Positions 30,235-38,080 of a stretch of DNA of 40,172 bases are shown one piece after another. Numbering within the stretch: the first letter of the stretch is position 1; the number at the start of each line of letters is the position of its first letter. A program made the position numbers and the translations under genes. This DNA is from a virus, in IMG/VR virus record IMGVR_UViG_3300046318_000277, positions 1 to 40,172 of that record, one strand, 5' to 3'. The notes under the pieces are model-generated. The model ran no database searches. It saw nothing but the letters and a program-made list of their open reading frames with translations, and was not told where the DNA came from.

Positions 30235-30675
30235 ATGAGTAATTATAAAGACTGGGCAAAAGCTGACACAGGCGGTGGAATTAGTTCTATAAATAATAAT
30301 ACTAATTCATCGCAATTTATTAATGCTGGGTTTGGGATTAACGTAGATTCCATAACTACTCCCGGTACAACAGTTATTAGTGCAGGAAATGCAGCAGTTC
30401 CAAAAGAAGTGTCAGCACCCTTTTATCAAATGAGCGTTGGCGATAAAATCGTTAGAGCTGTAGCTGGTGCTAGTATAATTGCTTTACCTAAAGGCTCTAC
30501 TGTTGTTGCTGGTGAAACGTATTCAGTTGGAACTGGTGATTTTTCTGGGTTAACGATTAATCCATTTCTCGGTGATTTAATTAACGATACAACCTCATCC
30601 CAAAATATCGCATTCCCGTATAATGGAAATGACTATTACTGGGATGATCAAACTTCAAGCTGGTATAATAAATAA
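30235..30675 (+). CDS. Fibre-cluster protein with small C-terminal beta domain
   Basis: 146 residues. The first 60 (ISSINNNTNSSQFINAGFGINVDSI) look like shaft. The rest, with SIIALPKGSTVVAGETYSVGTG and a final NDYYWDDQTSSWYNK, resembles the small terminal domains (aliphatic strands then S-D/W-rich end) of the proteins ending at 31915 and 34699. It may be a short fibre or tip. Function is not shown. Confidence 0.58.
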   Translation: MSNYKDWAKADTGGGISSINNNTNSSQFINAGFGINVDSITTPGTTVISAGNAAVPKEVSAPFYQMSVGDKIVRAVAGASIIALPKGSTVVAGETYSVGTGDFSGLTINPFLGDLINDTTSSQNIAFPYNGNDYYWDDQTSSWYNK

Positions 30676-30712
30676 AAATAATAGTAAAATTTAATTTAAA
30701 AAGGAAAAAACT

Positions 30713-31915
30713 ATGAACTACGGATCAAAAAATTTAGCAAACGGAGTACCTGGATTAGATAATTTAGGTAAAATAGATCCAGATCAAATTGTCAACTTAG
30801 ACCCTCTCCGGATTTTACCCGGTACGGTTGACAGCACAGAGTTTGGGTTCTTAGCTGGTGCTACTTCAAATCTTCAGGCGCAAATTAACAATTTTGTGAA
30901 TGGTGGCGTTGTCTTTGAAGCTGTTGCAGTTGCCACAGCAAATATAACAATTGCAACTCCAGGAGCGATAAATTGGGACGGAGTAACGCCAAATATTGGT
31001 GATTCTGTATTTTTAATTCCAGTTGCATCAGGAGGAAATCAAACCGCAGCCGCAGAAGGTGGGCTATATACATATAATGGCGCTTCTACTCCGTTAACTC
31101 GTTATGTAGGCATGAGCACGTGGGATGCGATTGTTGGGAGTAGAGTTTATATAAACGAAGGCGGGACTGTATTTGGTAGCACAGCATGGTTTAACACTAA
31201 CAATAGCGGCGGGGTAATCGGGACTACGGCTGTTAGTTATACACAGATGCAAAATAACTATGTTGCAGGTACTAATATGCAGCTTCTGGGTAATGTGTTT
31301 TCTACAAGCCTAACCCCGTCTTTTACCAGTGAAACTTTAACTGCAAATACAAACTTTTTAGTATCTGGTACGACAAATACAATGACGTTTACTATGTCTG
31401 CTTTAACTGCGCCACGTGTATTTACATTGCCTAATGCTAACAGTAATGCTGTTGTTCCTACGACTGTAACAGCAGGCAGCATGGTATCCTTTATTGACTC
31501 ATTAGGGGTACAAAATAAAGCAGTTGTTATTGACCAAGTTCTGTCATCATTTAGCGCAAGTGCTGGAACTGTTACCAATACAGACTCCATAGTTCAATTT
31601 GCAAATAAAGTTGTTGGAAATGTAGGGGCATTAACGCCAAGTGTTGTTCATAAAACAGCAAATCATCAGTTTTTAGTATCTGAGACTACTGTAATAATGG
31701 ATGCAGATGCTCTAACTGGAACATTACCAGCCCCTGCGAGTGTTATTGCCGGCATCACGTATACTTTAAAATTAGGAACTGGTGCAAATACTGGAACTTT
31801 AGCAGTTCCAGTGGGTGTCAAATTGGATGGCACATTGGATGGCACATTCCCAATAACTGGTGCTCAAAATTCCGCATCGGCACAAAGCGACGGTACATTG
31901 TGGATTACAGTATAA
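30713..31915 (+). CDS. Tail fibre protein
   Basis: 400 residues. It has an N-terminal NLANGVPGLDNLGKIDPDQI shaft-start motif, STEFGFLAGATSNLQAQIN, then an insert with TIATPGAINWDGVTPNIGDSVFLIP...GGLYTYNG, a common fibre domain. Residues 220-260 contain SGTTNTMTFTMSALTAPRVFTLPNANSNAVVP, which recurs in the next gene, and 275-310 recur in the product at 34184. The end (QSDGTLWITV) closes a small beta domain, with a tandem LDGT duplication just before. Confidence 0.75.
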   Translation: MNYGSKNLANGVPGLDNLGKIDPDQIVNLDPLRILPGTVDSTEFGFLAGATSNLQAQINNFVNGGVVFEAVAVATANITIATPGAINWDGVTPNIGDSVFLIPVASGGNQTAAAEGGLYTYNGASTPLTRYVGMSTWDAIVGSRVYINEGGTVFGSTAWFNTNNSGGVIGTTAVSYTQMQNNYVAGTNMQLLGNVFSTSLTPSFTSETLTANTNFLVSGTTNTMTFTMSALTAPRVFTLPNANSNAVVPTTVTAGSMVSFIDSLGVQNKAVVIDQVLSSFSASAGTVTNTDSIVQFANKVVGNVGALTPSVVHKTANHQFLVSETTVIMDADALTGTLPAPASVIAGITYTLKLGTGANTGTLAVPVGVKLDGTLDGTFPITGAQNSASAQSDGTLWITV

Positions 31916-31935
31916 TTTGTGAAGGTTAATACATA

Positions 31936-34164
31936 ATGAATAACGGTAAAAAAAACTTACCTGACGGTTTAGTCGGAATTGATGCAAATGGGCGTGTGAT
32001 TCCGCTAAAAATCAATACATTAACAAACTTTATAATAGCTGGTACGACAAATACAATGACGTTTACGTCAGTATTGACAGCACCTCGGATATTTACGTTA
32101 CCCGATGCTAATAGTAACGCTGTTGTTCCAAGTACAGCACCGACAAATCAATTTGCAACGGGTATTAATAGCTCTGGCGTGATTCAATATGCGCAAGTTA
32201 ATTTTAGTAATCTTAGCGGAATAGCAAGCATAGCACAAGGCGGTACGGGGCAAACTACGGGTACCGCTGCTCGCAATGCATTATTGCCATCTCAAACGGG
32301 TAATGCTGGTAGAACATTAGGTACAAGCGGTGCCAATGTGTTTTGGGTAGATACAGTAACTGCAGTTACTGTTGCTCCGGGAAATGGTTTTGCTGGAACT
32401 GTTGCAACACCGTTCACAACCCCAGCTATTACTATTAGCACTACGGTAATCGGATTATTAAAAGGGGATGGAGCCTCTGTTAGTGCGGCAACTGCGACCG
32501 ATATACCGACTACCAATGTTTTATCAAGTGTTACAAATACTATGACTAGTGTAGTCAACTCTGTATCCTCGAATACTCCAATTGTAAATAGTAATTCTCT
32601 TGCGTTGACAACAACATCCCTAACCAGTAATGTAAATGGTGTAGCCGCCCCATCTGTGCAAGTTTCTCCAAGCCCCGAATCTCCTACATCTTCTATCACA
32701 TTTACGACTCTGACAGAAGTATTATTATTAGTTGCGCCAAGTATTAATCCTATAGGAACATATAATTTGCGTCTAGTTAGTAGTAGTTCCGAATTAAATG
32801 TTATTTTTACATTTAGCGGTAACCCTAGCACATCTTATAAACAATCAGAGATAACTATTTTACAGGTTAATGATAGTGCTGGTATAATAAATGAGACAAA
32901 TATTCAAAACTTTTTATTATTCAGAGGATATTTAAGGAATATAACGCCAAATTCTTATTTTGCAGTTACCATTTCTATGCCCTATACTGTATTTTATACA
33001 AATCCAATTTCAATGACAGTATATCAATATGCGGGATCATATTTAAACGAAAATTTTACTATTACTAATATGATTACAACTGGCATAGAAAATTTAGTTA
33101 GTCTAGCTCCTGCAGATTTAATTTTTAATATAACTACAGCATATGTTCCGACTACTGTTTTTTCACCTCAGGGTTACTTGTATGCTTCTGCAAACACAGG
33201 CGGAACTATATCCCAATTTAGTATAAATAATTTAACCGGTGCATTAGCTGCATTAGCACCAGCTACTGTTACAACTCCTGCTGTACCTTACGCTGTTGCT
33301 ACTACGAAACTTCGCAATTTTCTTTATGCTACAAATCAGACTACAAATGCGATTTATCAATACAGCATAAATAGTACAACAGGAGCATTAACTGCTTTGA
33401 GTCCAATCTCCGTTGTAGGCGCGGCTGCACCAACGGGTATAGCAATTGACCCGACTGATCGGTTTGTGTATGCATGTGGCTTCAATGCTCCGGGCACCAT
33501 TAGTCAATTTACTATAACTAAAGCAACGGGACAATTAGTAGCTATAGCTGGAGCTGTGAATGCTTTAGCAGGAATGCAAGATTTAGCAGTTCATCCATCT
33601 GGCAAATTCCTATATGCAATTAATACAGCAAGTAATAATATATTTCAATATAGTATAAATAGCACAACTGGTGCATTAACTGCATTAAGTCCTTTAAATA
33701 TTGCAACTGGGACATCTCCTTTTAATATAGTTATTCATCCATCTGGTTTATTCGCATATGTATTAAATAATGCAACAGCTACAATTAGCCAGTATTCAAT
33801 TAATACAACAACTGGGCAATTAACGGCTCTATCTCCTGCGACTTTTGCTGTCGGTGGTAATCCGTTTGGGCTATGCATAAGTAGAAATGGTAGGTTTATT
33901 TATCATGCAAGTGCAACCGCAGGTAACGTTAGTCAGTCTACAATTAATTTGACAACCGGACTTATCGGCACTCCTACAACAACAATTAATGTACCGACGG
34001 CACGGCACTGCGTAATAGATTTCTCCGGTAATTTTCTGTTTAGCTCAAATACTGGCGCAAATCAGACAAGAGCATTTTCTATTAACCAGACAACTGGCGC
34101 TCTTACAGCTGTTGCGCCAAATCTAACACTTGGTGCAAATATAACTAGTTTAGCAACAATTTAA
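31936..34164 (+). CDS. Tail fibre with C-terminal seven-bladed beta-propeller
   Basis: 742 residues. It shares the NNGKKNLPDGLVGIDANGRV start and the AGTTNTMTFTSVLTAPRIFTLP segment with the gene before. A typical shaft (IASIAQGGTGQTTGTAARNALLPSQTG) is followed by a unique middle (about 190-410). From about residue 412 to the end there are seven repeats of about 47 residues. Each has the form F/L-Y-A-x-N...I-x-Q-Y/F-S-I-N-x-x-T-G-A/Q-L-T-A-L-S/A-P, then P-x-G-R/K. This is the layout of YncE/lactonase-type seven-bladed propellers. As the distal part, it probably binds the receptor or is an enzyme on it. Confidence 0.82.
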   Translation: MNNGKKNLPDGLVGIDANGRVIPLKINTLTNFIIAGTTNTMTFTSVLTAPRIFTLPDANSNAVVPSTAPTNQFATGINSSGVIQYAQVNFSNLSGIASIAQGGTGQTTGTAARNALLPSQTGNAGRTLGTSGANVFWVDTVTAVTVAPGNGFAGTVATPFTTPAITISTTVIGLLKGDGASVSAATATDIPTTNVLSSVTNTMTSVVNSVSSNTPIVNSNSLALTTTSLTSNVNGVAAPSVQVSPSPESPTSSITFTTLTEVLLLVAPSINPIGTYNLRLVSSSSELNVIFTFSGNPSTSYKQSEITILQVNDSAGIINETNIQNFLLFRGYLRNITPNSYFAVTISMPYTVFYTNPISMTVYQYAGSYLNENFTITNMITTGIENLVSLAPADLIFNITTAYVPTTVFSPQGYLYASANTGGTISQFSINNLTGALAALAPATVTTPAVPYAVATTKLRNFLYATNQTTNAIYQYSINSTTGALTALSPISVVGAAAPTGIAIDPTDRFVYACGFNAPGTISQFTITKATGQLVAIAGAVNALAGMQDLAVHPSGKFLYAINTASNNIFQYSINSTTGALTALSPLNIATGTSPFNIVIHPSGLFAYVLNNATATISQYSINTTTGQLTALSPATFAVGGNPFGLCISRNGRFIYHASATAGNVSQSTINLTTGLIGTPTTTINVPTARHCVIDFSGNFLFSSNTGANQTRAFSINQTTGALTAVAPNLTLGANITSLATI

Positions 34165-34183
34165 TTTTAAAAAAGGTAAAATC

Positions 34184-34699
34184 ATGGTATTTCAATCAGA
34201 CCAAACAGTGACTGTCAAGTATAATAACAATCCAACTCCGGGGTGTGCAATCGAAGTAGTTCAAATAGATGGACTTCAAAAAGAAATTAAAATAATAGAC
34301 CAAATTCTTGATACACTTGCGCCATTAGCTGGTATAGTAGAGAACACAGACACGATCGTTCAATTTGCAAATAAAGTAGTAGCTACGTTAGATACAGCAT
34401 ACGGTGTACTAACTACTAGCACAGGTGCACAACTAACACCGTTTCAACGCTTAGCAATTGTAACTACCGTGGGTGAAAATATAGAGCTTCCGCTGTCAAG
34501 CGCAGTTGGAGTAATTTCTGCAACTGAATATACGGTTATATTCCCAGCTACTGGATTAAGTGTTGCGGGTACGTTATCTGTAGCAACCGGTGATTCGCTA
34601 AATGGCGTTGTTGATGCAGTGTTTGATGTTCCAGCAAAAGCAACCGGAAATAGCCCAATCACAATTAAATCTGATGGAGCGGGGTGGTGGACATGTTAG
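34184..34699 (+). CDS. Small fibre-type structural protein
   Basis: 171 residues. IIDQILDTLAPLAGIVENTDTIVQFANKVVATLDTAYG recurs in the 400-residue fibre gene (VIDQVLSSFSASAGTVTNTDSIVQFANKVVG). The terminal part (VAGTLSVATGDSLNGVVDAVFDVPAK...IKSDGAGWWTC) follows the same small beta module as that fibre's end. It is a second copy of a fibre tip module, or an exchangeable cap. It is the last virion gene before lysis. Confidence 0.68.
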   Translation: MVFQSDQTVTVKYNNNPTPGCAIEVVQIDGLQKEIKIIDQILDTLAPLAGIVENTDTIVQFANKVVATLDTAYGVLTTSTGAQLTPFQRLAIVTTVGENIELPLSSAVGVISATEYTVIFPATGLSVAGTLSVATGDSLNGVVDAVFDVPAKATGNSPITIKSDGAGWWTC

Positions 34700-35097
34700 T
34701 TAGTATATTTCTTATGCGATGCTTTTATTTGACAGGTCTCCCGATGTTCATTTGGTATGTCGGTCTTCGTTGGTCATCTCTCGGCAATGAACTAGGCAAA
34801 ATCACTAATGGTGCGTTTAAACTAAACTGGTGGTTTGCTCCAATCAATTTTGTTACTGCAATATTATCTGTTGTATTCTTAACAATAGCTCTAAGGGATT
34901 TTGACTATGCATTAAAAATTAGATGGCTATCTTGGATTGCTACGTTTTTATGTGCCCGTAATATTTGGTACACATTAGAAGACGTAATAGATTATTATAC
35001 TTATCCGAGTCAGAAACAAATGATATTTATTCTAATTGATGTTGCAATGGTTATAAATACAGTAATTTGGCTACATCTATTCAGGAGTGTAAATTAA
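34693..35097 (+). CDS. Four-pass membrane protein at the start of the lysis cassette
   Basis: 134 residues from ATG 34693 with GGTGG before it; the frame also opens at the GTG at 34684. Four hydrophobic segments: LVSIFLMRCFYLTGLPMFIWYVGL, INFVTAILSVVFLTIAL, LSWIATFLCARNIWYTL and MIFILIDVAMVINTVIWLHLF. It could be a holin or a holin-related membrane protein from position, but it is larger than usual, so another membrane role is possible. Confidence 0.62.
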   Translation: MLVSIFLMRCFYLTGLPMFIWYVGLRWSSLGNELGKITNGAFKLNWWFAPINFVTAILSVVFLTIALRDFDYALKIRWLSWIATFLCARNIWYTLEDVIDYYTYPSQKQMIFILIDVAMVINTVIWLHLFRSVN

Positions 35098-35399
35098 TGG
35101 CAACAGTTCTCACGCTTCCTCACGCATTCATTATGTCGATTATATCTGGCGCAATCTTTGTAGGGGGGTTTATAGTAATGAGCAGAAATACATCGTCATC
35201 AGTTAAAGAGTTACAAGTAACTGTTAATTCTACTAATACAAAGCTTGACTCAGTAGCAATGACATTAAACTCAATGCAAATTGAACAGAAGTATCAAGCT
35301 GAGATGGGTAAAAGAGAGCTTGATATACTATCACAAAGATTATCTATACTTGAAAATAAAATAGAACAAAAAGGTAGGGATTATGCCTCAATTAATTAA
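35097..35399 (+). CDS. Single-pass membrane protein with coiled coil (holin/antiholin candidate)
   Basis: 100 residues. One transmembrane segment (AFIMSIISGAIFVGGFIVM) near the N terminus, then a coiled-coil-like tail (SSVKELQVTVNSTNTKLDSV...RELDILSQRLSILENKIEQK). CAGGAGTGTAAATTA is the ribosome site and the ATG overlaps the preceding TAA. The one-segment, coiled-tail form is known for phage holin-class proteins. Alternatively it is an accessory to the next gene. Confidence 0.58.
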   Translation: MATVLTLPHAFIMSIISGAIFVGGFIVMSRNTSSSVKELQVTVNSTNTKLDSVAMTLNSMQIEQKYQAEMGKRELDILSQRLSILENKIEQKGRDYASIN

Positions 35400-35625
35400 C
35401 TGGTTTAAAATGCACTGTAAAAGTAGGATTTTTAGAGCTTGTACTATAATTGCACTTCTAGTTCTATATCTTATTATTTTTCACAATGATATTTATCAGC
35501 AATTTATGAAGTTTATATTTTTAACAGCTTTTGAGCAATTAGTTACTAATATAATAAATGATAAAACATTTGTAACATCCGTAGGGTTAGCTTTTTGTGC
35601 ATTTTTAGCATGGATTAAAAAATAA
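35383..35625 (+). CDS. Two-pass holin candidate
   Basis: 80 residues, with a basic N terminus and two hydrophobic segments (TIIALLVLYLIIFHN and FVTSVGLAFCAFLAWIKK), typical of a class II holin in size and layout. It overlaps the previous gene by 17 nt and the spanin gene by 1 nt. Its position before Rz and endolysin favours it as the holin. This is inference from topology. Confidence 0.62.
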   Translation: MPQLINWFKMHCKSRIFRACTIIALLVLYLIIFHNDIYQQFMKFIFLTAFEQLVTNIINDKTFVTSVGLAFCAFLAWIKK

Positions 35626-36155
35626 TGTTGGCATTTATACAGCGTTATATGTCTGTCTTTGGCGTTATATCGGCATTCTGTGGGGGTTGGTATAGTAGTT
35701 ATACATATTACAGCGTGCGACAGCTTAAGATTGATTTAAACTCTTCTAATCAAGAAGTTCAAACTAAAAATAGATTATTATTAACAACAAAACAAAACAT
35801 AGAAAATATTAACAAACAATCAATAATTGACTATCAGCAAAAACAAGAAATACAGAAAAAATATGAGGAGCAAATACAATTAAATGCAGACTATAAAAAT
35901 TATATTAACGCTAACAATATTATCACTCACGACTTCATGCGCCGAGTGGGGGCTCTCAAATCAGAAAATGACAAGTTGCGTGCAAATGCAACCACTGCCA
36001 GCTCAATTAGCACAACCGATAGAGCCATATCCCCCTATGAATACGGTCAATGGGCAGTAGGCTTAAAGGCTCATGATGATAGTTGTGTGGTATCATTTAA
36101 TAGCTTACTCGGGATATATAATCAACAAAAAAACTTAGTAAATGGATTTAAATAA
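35625..36155 (+). CDS. Inner-membrane spanin (Rz-like)
   Basis: 176 residues. An N-terminal membrane anchor (YMSVFGVISAFCGGWYSSYTYYS) is followed by a long helix (about 25-125) with heptad-like spacing (LKIDLNSSNQEVQTKNRLLLTTKQNIEN and on), then a C-terminal region. This is the i-spanin layout. It spans the periplasm and joins the outer-membrane partner Rz1 to fuse the membranes at the last step of lysis. A complete Rz1-like frame is embedded in +1 phase, which strongly supports the identification. The next gene is the endolysin. Confidence 0.82.
   Translation: MLAFIQRYMSVFGVISAFCGGWYSSYTYYSVRQLKIDLNSSNQEVQTKNRLLLTTKQNIENINKQSIIDYQQKQEIQKKYEEQIQLNADYKNYINANNIITHDFMRRVGALKSENDKLRANATTASSISTTDRAISPYEYGQWAVGLKAHDDSCVVSFNSLLGIYNQQKNLVNGFK
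35884..36060 (+). CDS. Embedded outer-membrane lipoprotein spanin (Rz1-like)
   Basis: 58 residues entirely inside the Rz-like gene in the +1 frame, as in lambda. The start MQTIKIILTLTILSLTTSC has a basic n-region, hydrophobic core and lipobox LTTSC, so lipidated Cys19 is predicted. The mature part has the Pro-rich stretch QPLPAQLAQPIEPYPP usual for Rz1. GAGGAG lies about 13 nt before the ATG, somewhat far. With Rz it should bridge inner and outer membrane, so the host is Gram-negative. Confidence 0.85.
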   Translation: MQTIKIILTLTILSLTTSCAEWGLSNQKMTSCVQMQPLPAQLAQPIEPYPPMNTVNGQ

Positions 36156-36568
36156 TGATAGACTCCCGTAAAATTGAAGATCTTCATCCTGTTGTTCAAG
36201 ATTTATGTAATAAGTTTATAGCGAAATGTCAGGATGCAGGAATAAAAGTTATTATAACTAGCACATATCGTGATAATGAAAAACAAACACAGCTATATAA
36301 TCAAGGACGTACTACAAGCGGTAAAATAGTTACTAACGCAAAAGCTGGGCAATCTATCCATAACTATAGATTAGCTTTTGATTTTTGCCCCGTGGTAGAT
36401 GGTAAAGCGGCTTGGCAAGATACATTATTGTTTATTAAATGTGGCAAAATAGGCACAGATTTAGGCTTGAAATGGGGTGGTAATTTCAAATCAATTAAAG
36501 ACATGCCGCATTTCGAGTACACAAATGGATTAACATTATCTGATTTACAAGCGGGTAAAACTATTTAA
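36155..36568 (+). CDS. Endolysin, L-alanyl-D-glutamate peptidase (M15)
   Basis: 137 residues. VIITSTYRDNEKQTQLYNQGRTTSGKIVTNAKAGQS, IHNYRLAFDF with H69 and D76, and MPHFEY with H119 provide the zinc ligands of M15C/VanY-type peptidases such as the T5 and ListeriaPly-type endolysins. It cuts stem peptides of peptidoglycan. There is no signal peptide or extra binding domain, so it needs a holin to reach the wall. Last gene of the plus strand; its stop lies at the edge of the terminator hairpin. Confidence 0.9.
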   Translation: MIDSRKIEDLHPVVQDLCNKFIAKCQDAGIKVIITSTYRDNEKQTQLYNQGRTTSGKIVTNAKAGQSIHNYRLAFDFCPVVDGKAAWQDTLLFIKCGKIGTDLGLKWGGNFKSIKDMPHFEYTNGLTLSDLQAGKTI

Positions 36569-36591
36569 GTGTCCGAACAAATCGGACACTT
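36567..36591. terminator. Hairpin between converging late and early transcription units
   Basis: AAGTGTCCGA (36567-36576) pairs perfectly with TCGGACACTT (36582-36591) around a 5-nt ACAAA loop. There is no U run on either strand, so it may act as a factor-assisted terminator or 3' end protector where the lysis operon and the minus-strand operon meet. Confidence 0.6.
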
Positions 36592-36637
36592 GCATACATT
36601 ATCAAGATCTCATCTTTTAGCTCCAATATCTTCAAAA

Positions 36638-36832
36638 TCAGTGTTCAAGTTGTTCATAAAAATAATGCATTATGCCCAAAAATAACATAAAGGTCTTATA
36701 TAATAAAACAAAAGCATGAAAGCCAAAAAAAATAGCAAACGAAACACAAAAATAAGAATCTCCCTTGGAGAAAGCATAACTAATGAGCATTAATATTAGA
36801 TCTACAATAACCATTATCAACAATCTAAGCAT
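36638..36832 (-). CDS. Small two-pass membrane protein
   Basis: 64 residues, nearly all hydrophobic: LLIMVIVDLILMLISYAF and FAIFFGFHAFVLLYKTFMLFLGIM are two probable membrane spans. TAGGTAAAA is upstream of the ATG. It is 8 nt downstream of the SPFH lipoprotein gene at the end of the recombination operon. Phage proteins of this kind can block superinfection, but nothing specific shows this. Confidence 0.6.
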   Translation of the reverse strand: MLRLLIMVIVDLILMLISYAFSKGDSYFCVSFAIFFGFHAFVLLYKTFMLFLGIMHYFYEQLEH

Positions 36833-36840
36833 ATTTTTAC

Positions 36841-37626
36841 CTACTTAATATTTAACATCATCATCGGATTACCTGACGCACCGCTATAAGTCGGTAATTT
36901 GCCGTCCCATTTCTCAATCATTTTTGACTGAATTTCAAGTTGTTTCAAAGCTATCAATTCTGGCGTAACAACTGATTTTTGTAATTGCATTGCGTCAGCT
37001 TGACCTCTTGCCTCAACAACTTTCTGTTGTGCTTCTACCGTTATTCTATTTAAATCATTTTTGGCTTTATTAGCGTGCTGTTCTGCAATTTGTTTAGCTT
37101 CTATGGCTTCACTATAACCTTTGCTAAATGAAAAGTTTGTAATACTCATACTGTCAACAAATAAATCATACTGCTTCAGCTTTGCCGCTAAAGCAACATT
37201 AATCTGTGCGCTTACTAATTCACGCTTTGTGATTAATTCCTCAGCGTTAAACTGCGCCACAATTGATTTAAACGCTTCACTTGTTGCGGGCTTTACGATG
37301 TTATTTTCTAAGCCAAGCTGGTCGCTTCCGAGTCGTAGAAAATGATTAACGGGGTCTAATGCGCCGAGATGATAATTTAGTGTTATTTGTGTCTGCACAT
37401 TTTGTAAATCTTTACTAGCCGCTTCTGAAGAATCAGCGACAGTGCGAACTTTTGTATCTAAAATAACAATAGTGCTACTAATCGGATTATACCAATAAAA
37501 CCCCGGGGATAAGGGTGGGCTTGACACTTTACCCCAGGTGGTTTGTAATCCAACTGTACCATTTTGAACAATAGAGCACCCAGTTAATGATGTTGCTAAA
37601 ATAGCTAAAATTATTCTTTTATTCAT
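36841..37626 (-). CDS. SPFH/prohibitin-like lipoprotein
   Basis: 261 residues from ATG 37626 (AAAGG upstream; the frame also opens at 37644). MNKRIILAILATSLTGCSIV has a lipobox LTGC, so Cys17 is probably lipidated, unlike the usual transmembrane anchor. GLQTTWGKVSSPPLSPGFYWYNPIS and VQTQITLNYHLGALDPVNHFLRLGSD form the SPFH (Band 7) domain, then a helical IAEQHANKAKNDLNRITVEAQQKVVEARGQADAM coil typical of prohibitins and HflK/C. SPFH proteins form large ring complexes on membranes and modulate proteases. Phage copies are uncommon; a role against host FtsH-type proteolysis or superinfecting phages is conjecture. Confidence 0.82.
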   Translation of the reverse strand: MNKRIILAILATSLTGCSIVQNGTVGLQTTWGKVSSPPLSPGFYWYNPISSTIVILDTKVRTVADSSEAASKDLQNVQTQITLNYHLGALDPVNHFLRLGSDQLGLENNIVKPATSEAFKSIVAQFNAEELITKRELVSAQINVALAAKLKQYDLFVDSMSITNFSFSKGYSEAIEAKQIAEQHANKAKNDLNRITVEAQQKVVEARGQADAMQLQKSVVTPELIALKQLEIQSKMIEKWDGKLPTYSGASGNPMMMLNIK

Positions 37627-37693
37627 TATAATTATACCTTTCAAATTTGATAAAAATTGTTGTTGATCTTTGAGTTAATACCACATAATTATA

Positions 37694-38080
37694 TTAGAAT
37701 GGTATATTGTCAGAATTTAACGCACCACGTGATATACCTTCGTCAATTGGTGGTAAATTATATGTTGGCTCGGCGTGCTCTTCTTTTTTACTAAGTAACT
37801 CAATATTCCGAGCATAAATCTGTAATGTAGCCATAGGCTTATTCTCTCTACTTAAATATGCTTTAGCATTTGAGAATCCCTGTACCAATATTTTAGTACC
37901 TTTCGTAACGTAATTACGTACTACATCAACTTGCTTCCCGCTAACTGATACGTCGCACCAATCGGTTTTGTCTTTCCCCACATTAACACCAACTGAGAAT
38001 GTGGCGTATTCTTTTCCGTCGTGACTTACTCTAACTTCTGGAGTACGCCCTACGTTTCCAATTATATTTATGTCTTTCAT
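37694..38080 (-). CDS. ssb: Single-stranded DNA-binding protein
   Basis: 128 residues. MKDINIIGNVGRTPEVRVSHDGKEYATFSVGVNV with the OB-fold SSB start, WCDVSVSGKQVDVVRNYVTKGTKILVQGF, and ATLQIYARNIELL are standard. The C terminus SDNIPF is the acidic tip used to recruit partners (DDIPF in E. coli). It is the third gene after the Sak4-like ATPase and the PD-(D/E)XK nuclease, so it probably serves recombination and replication. Confidence 0.92.
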   Translation of the reverse strand: MKDINIIGNVGRTPEVRVSHDGKEYATFSVGVNVGKDKTDWCDVSVSGKQVDVVRNYVTKGTKILVQGFSNAKAYLSRENKPMATLQIYARNIELLSKKEEHAEPTYNLPPIDEGISRGALNSDNIPF

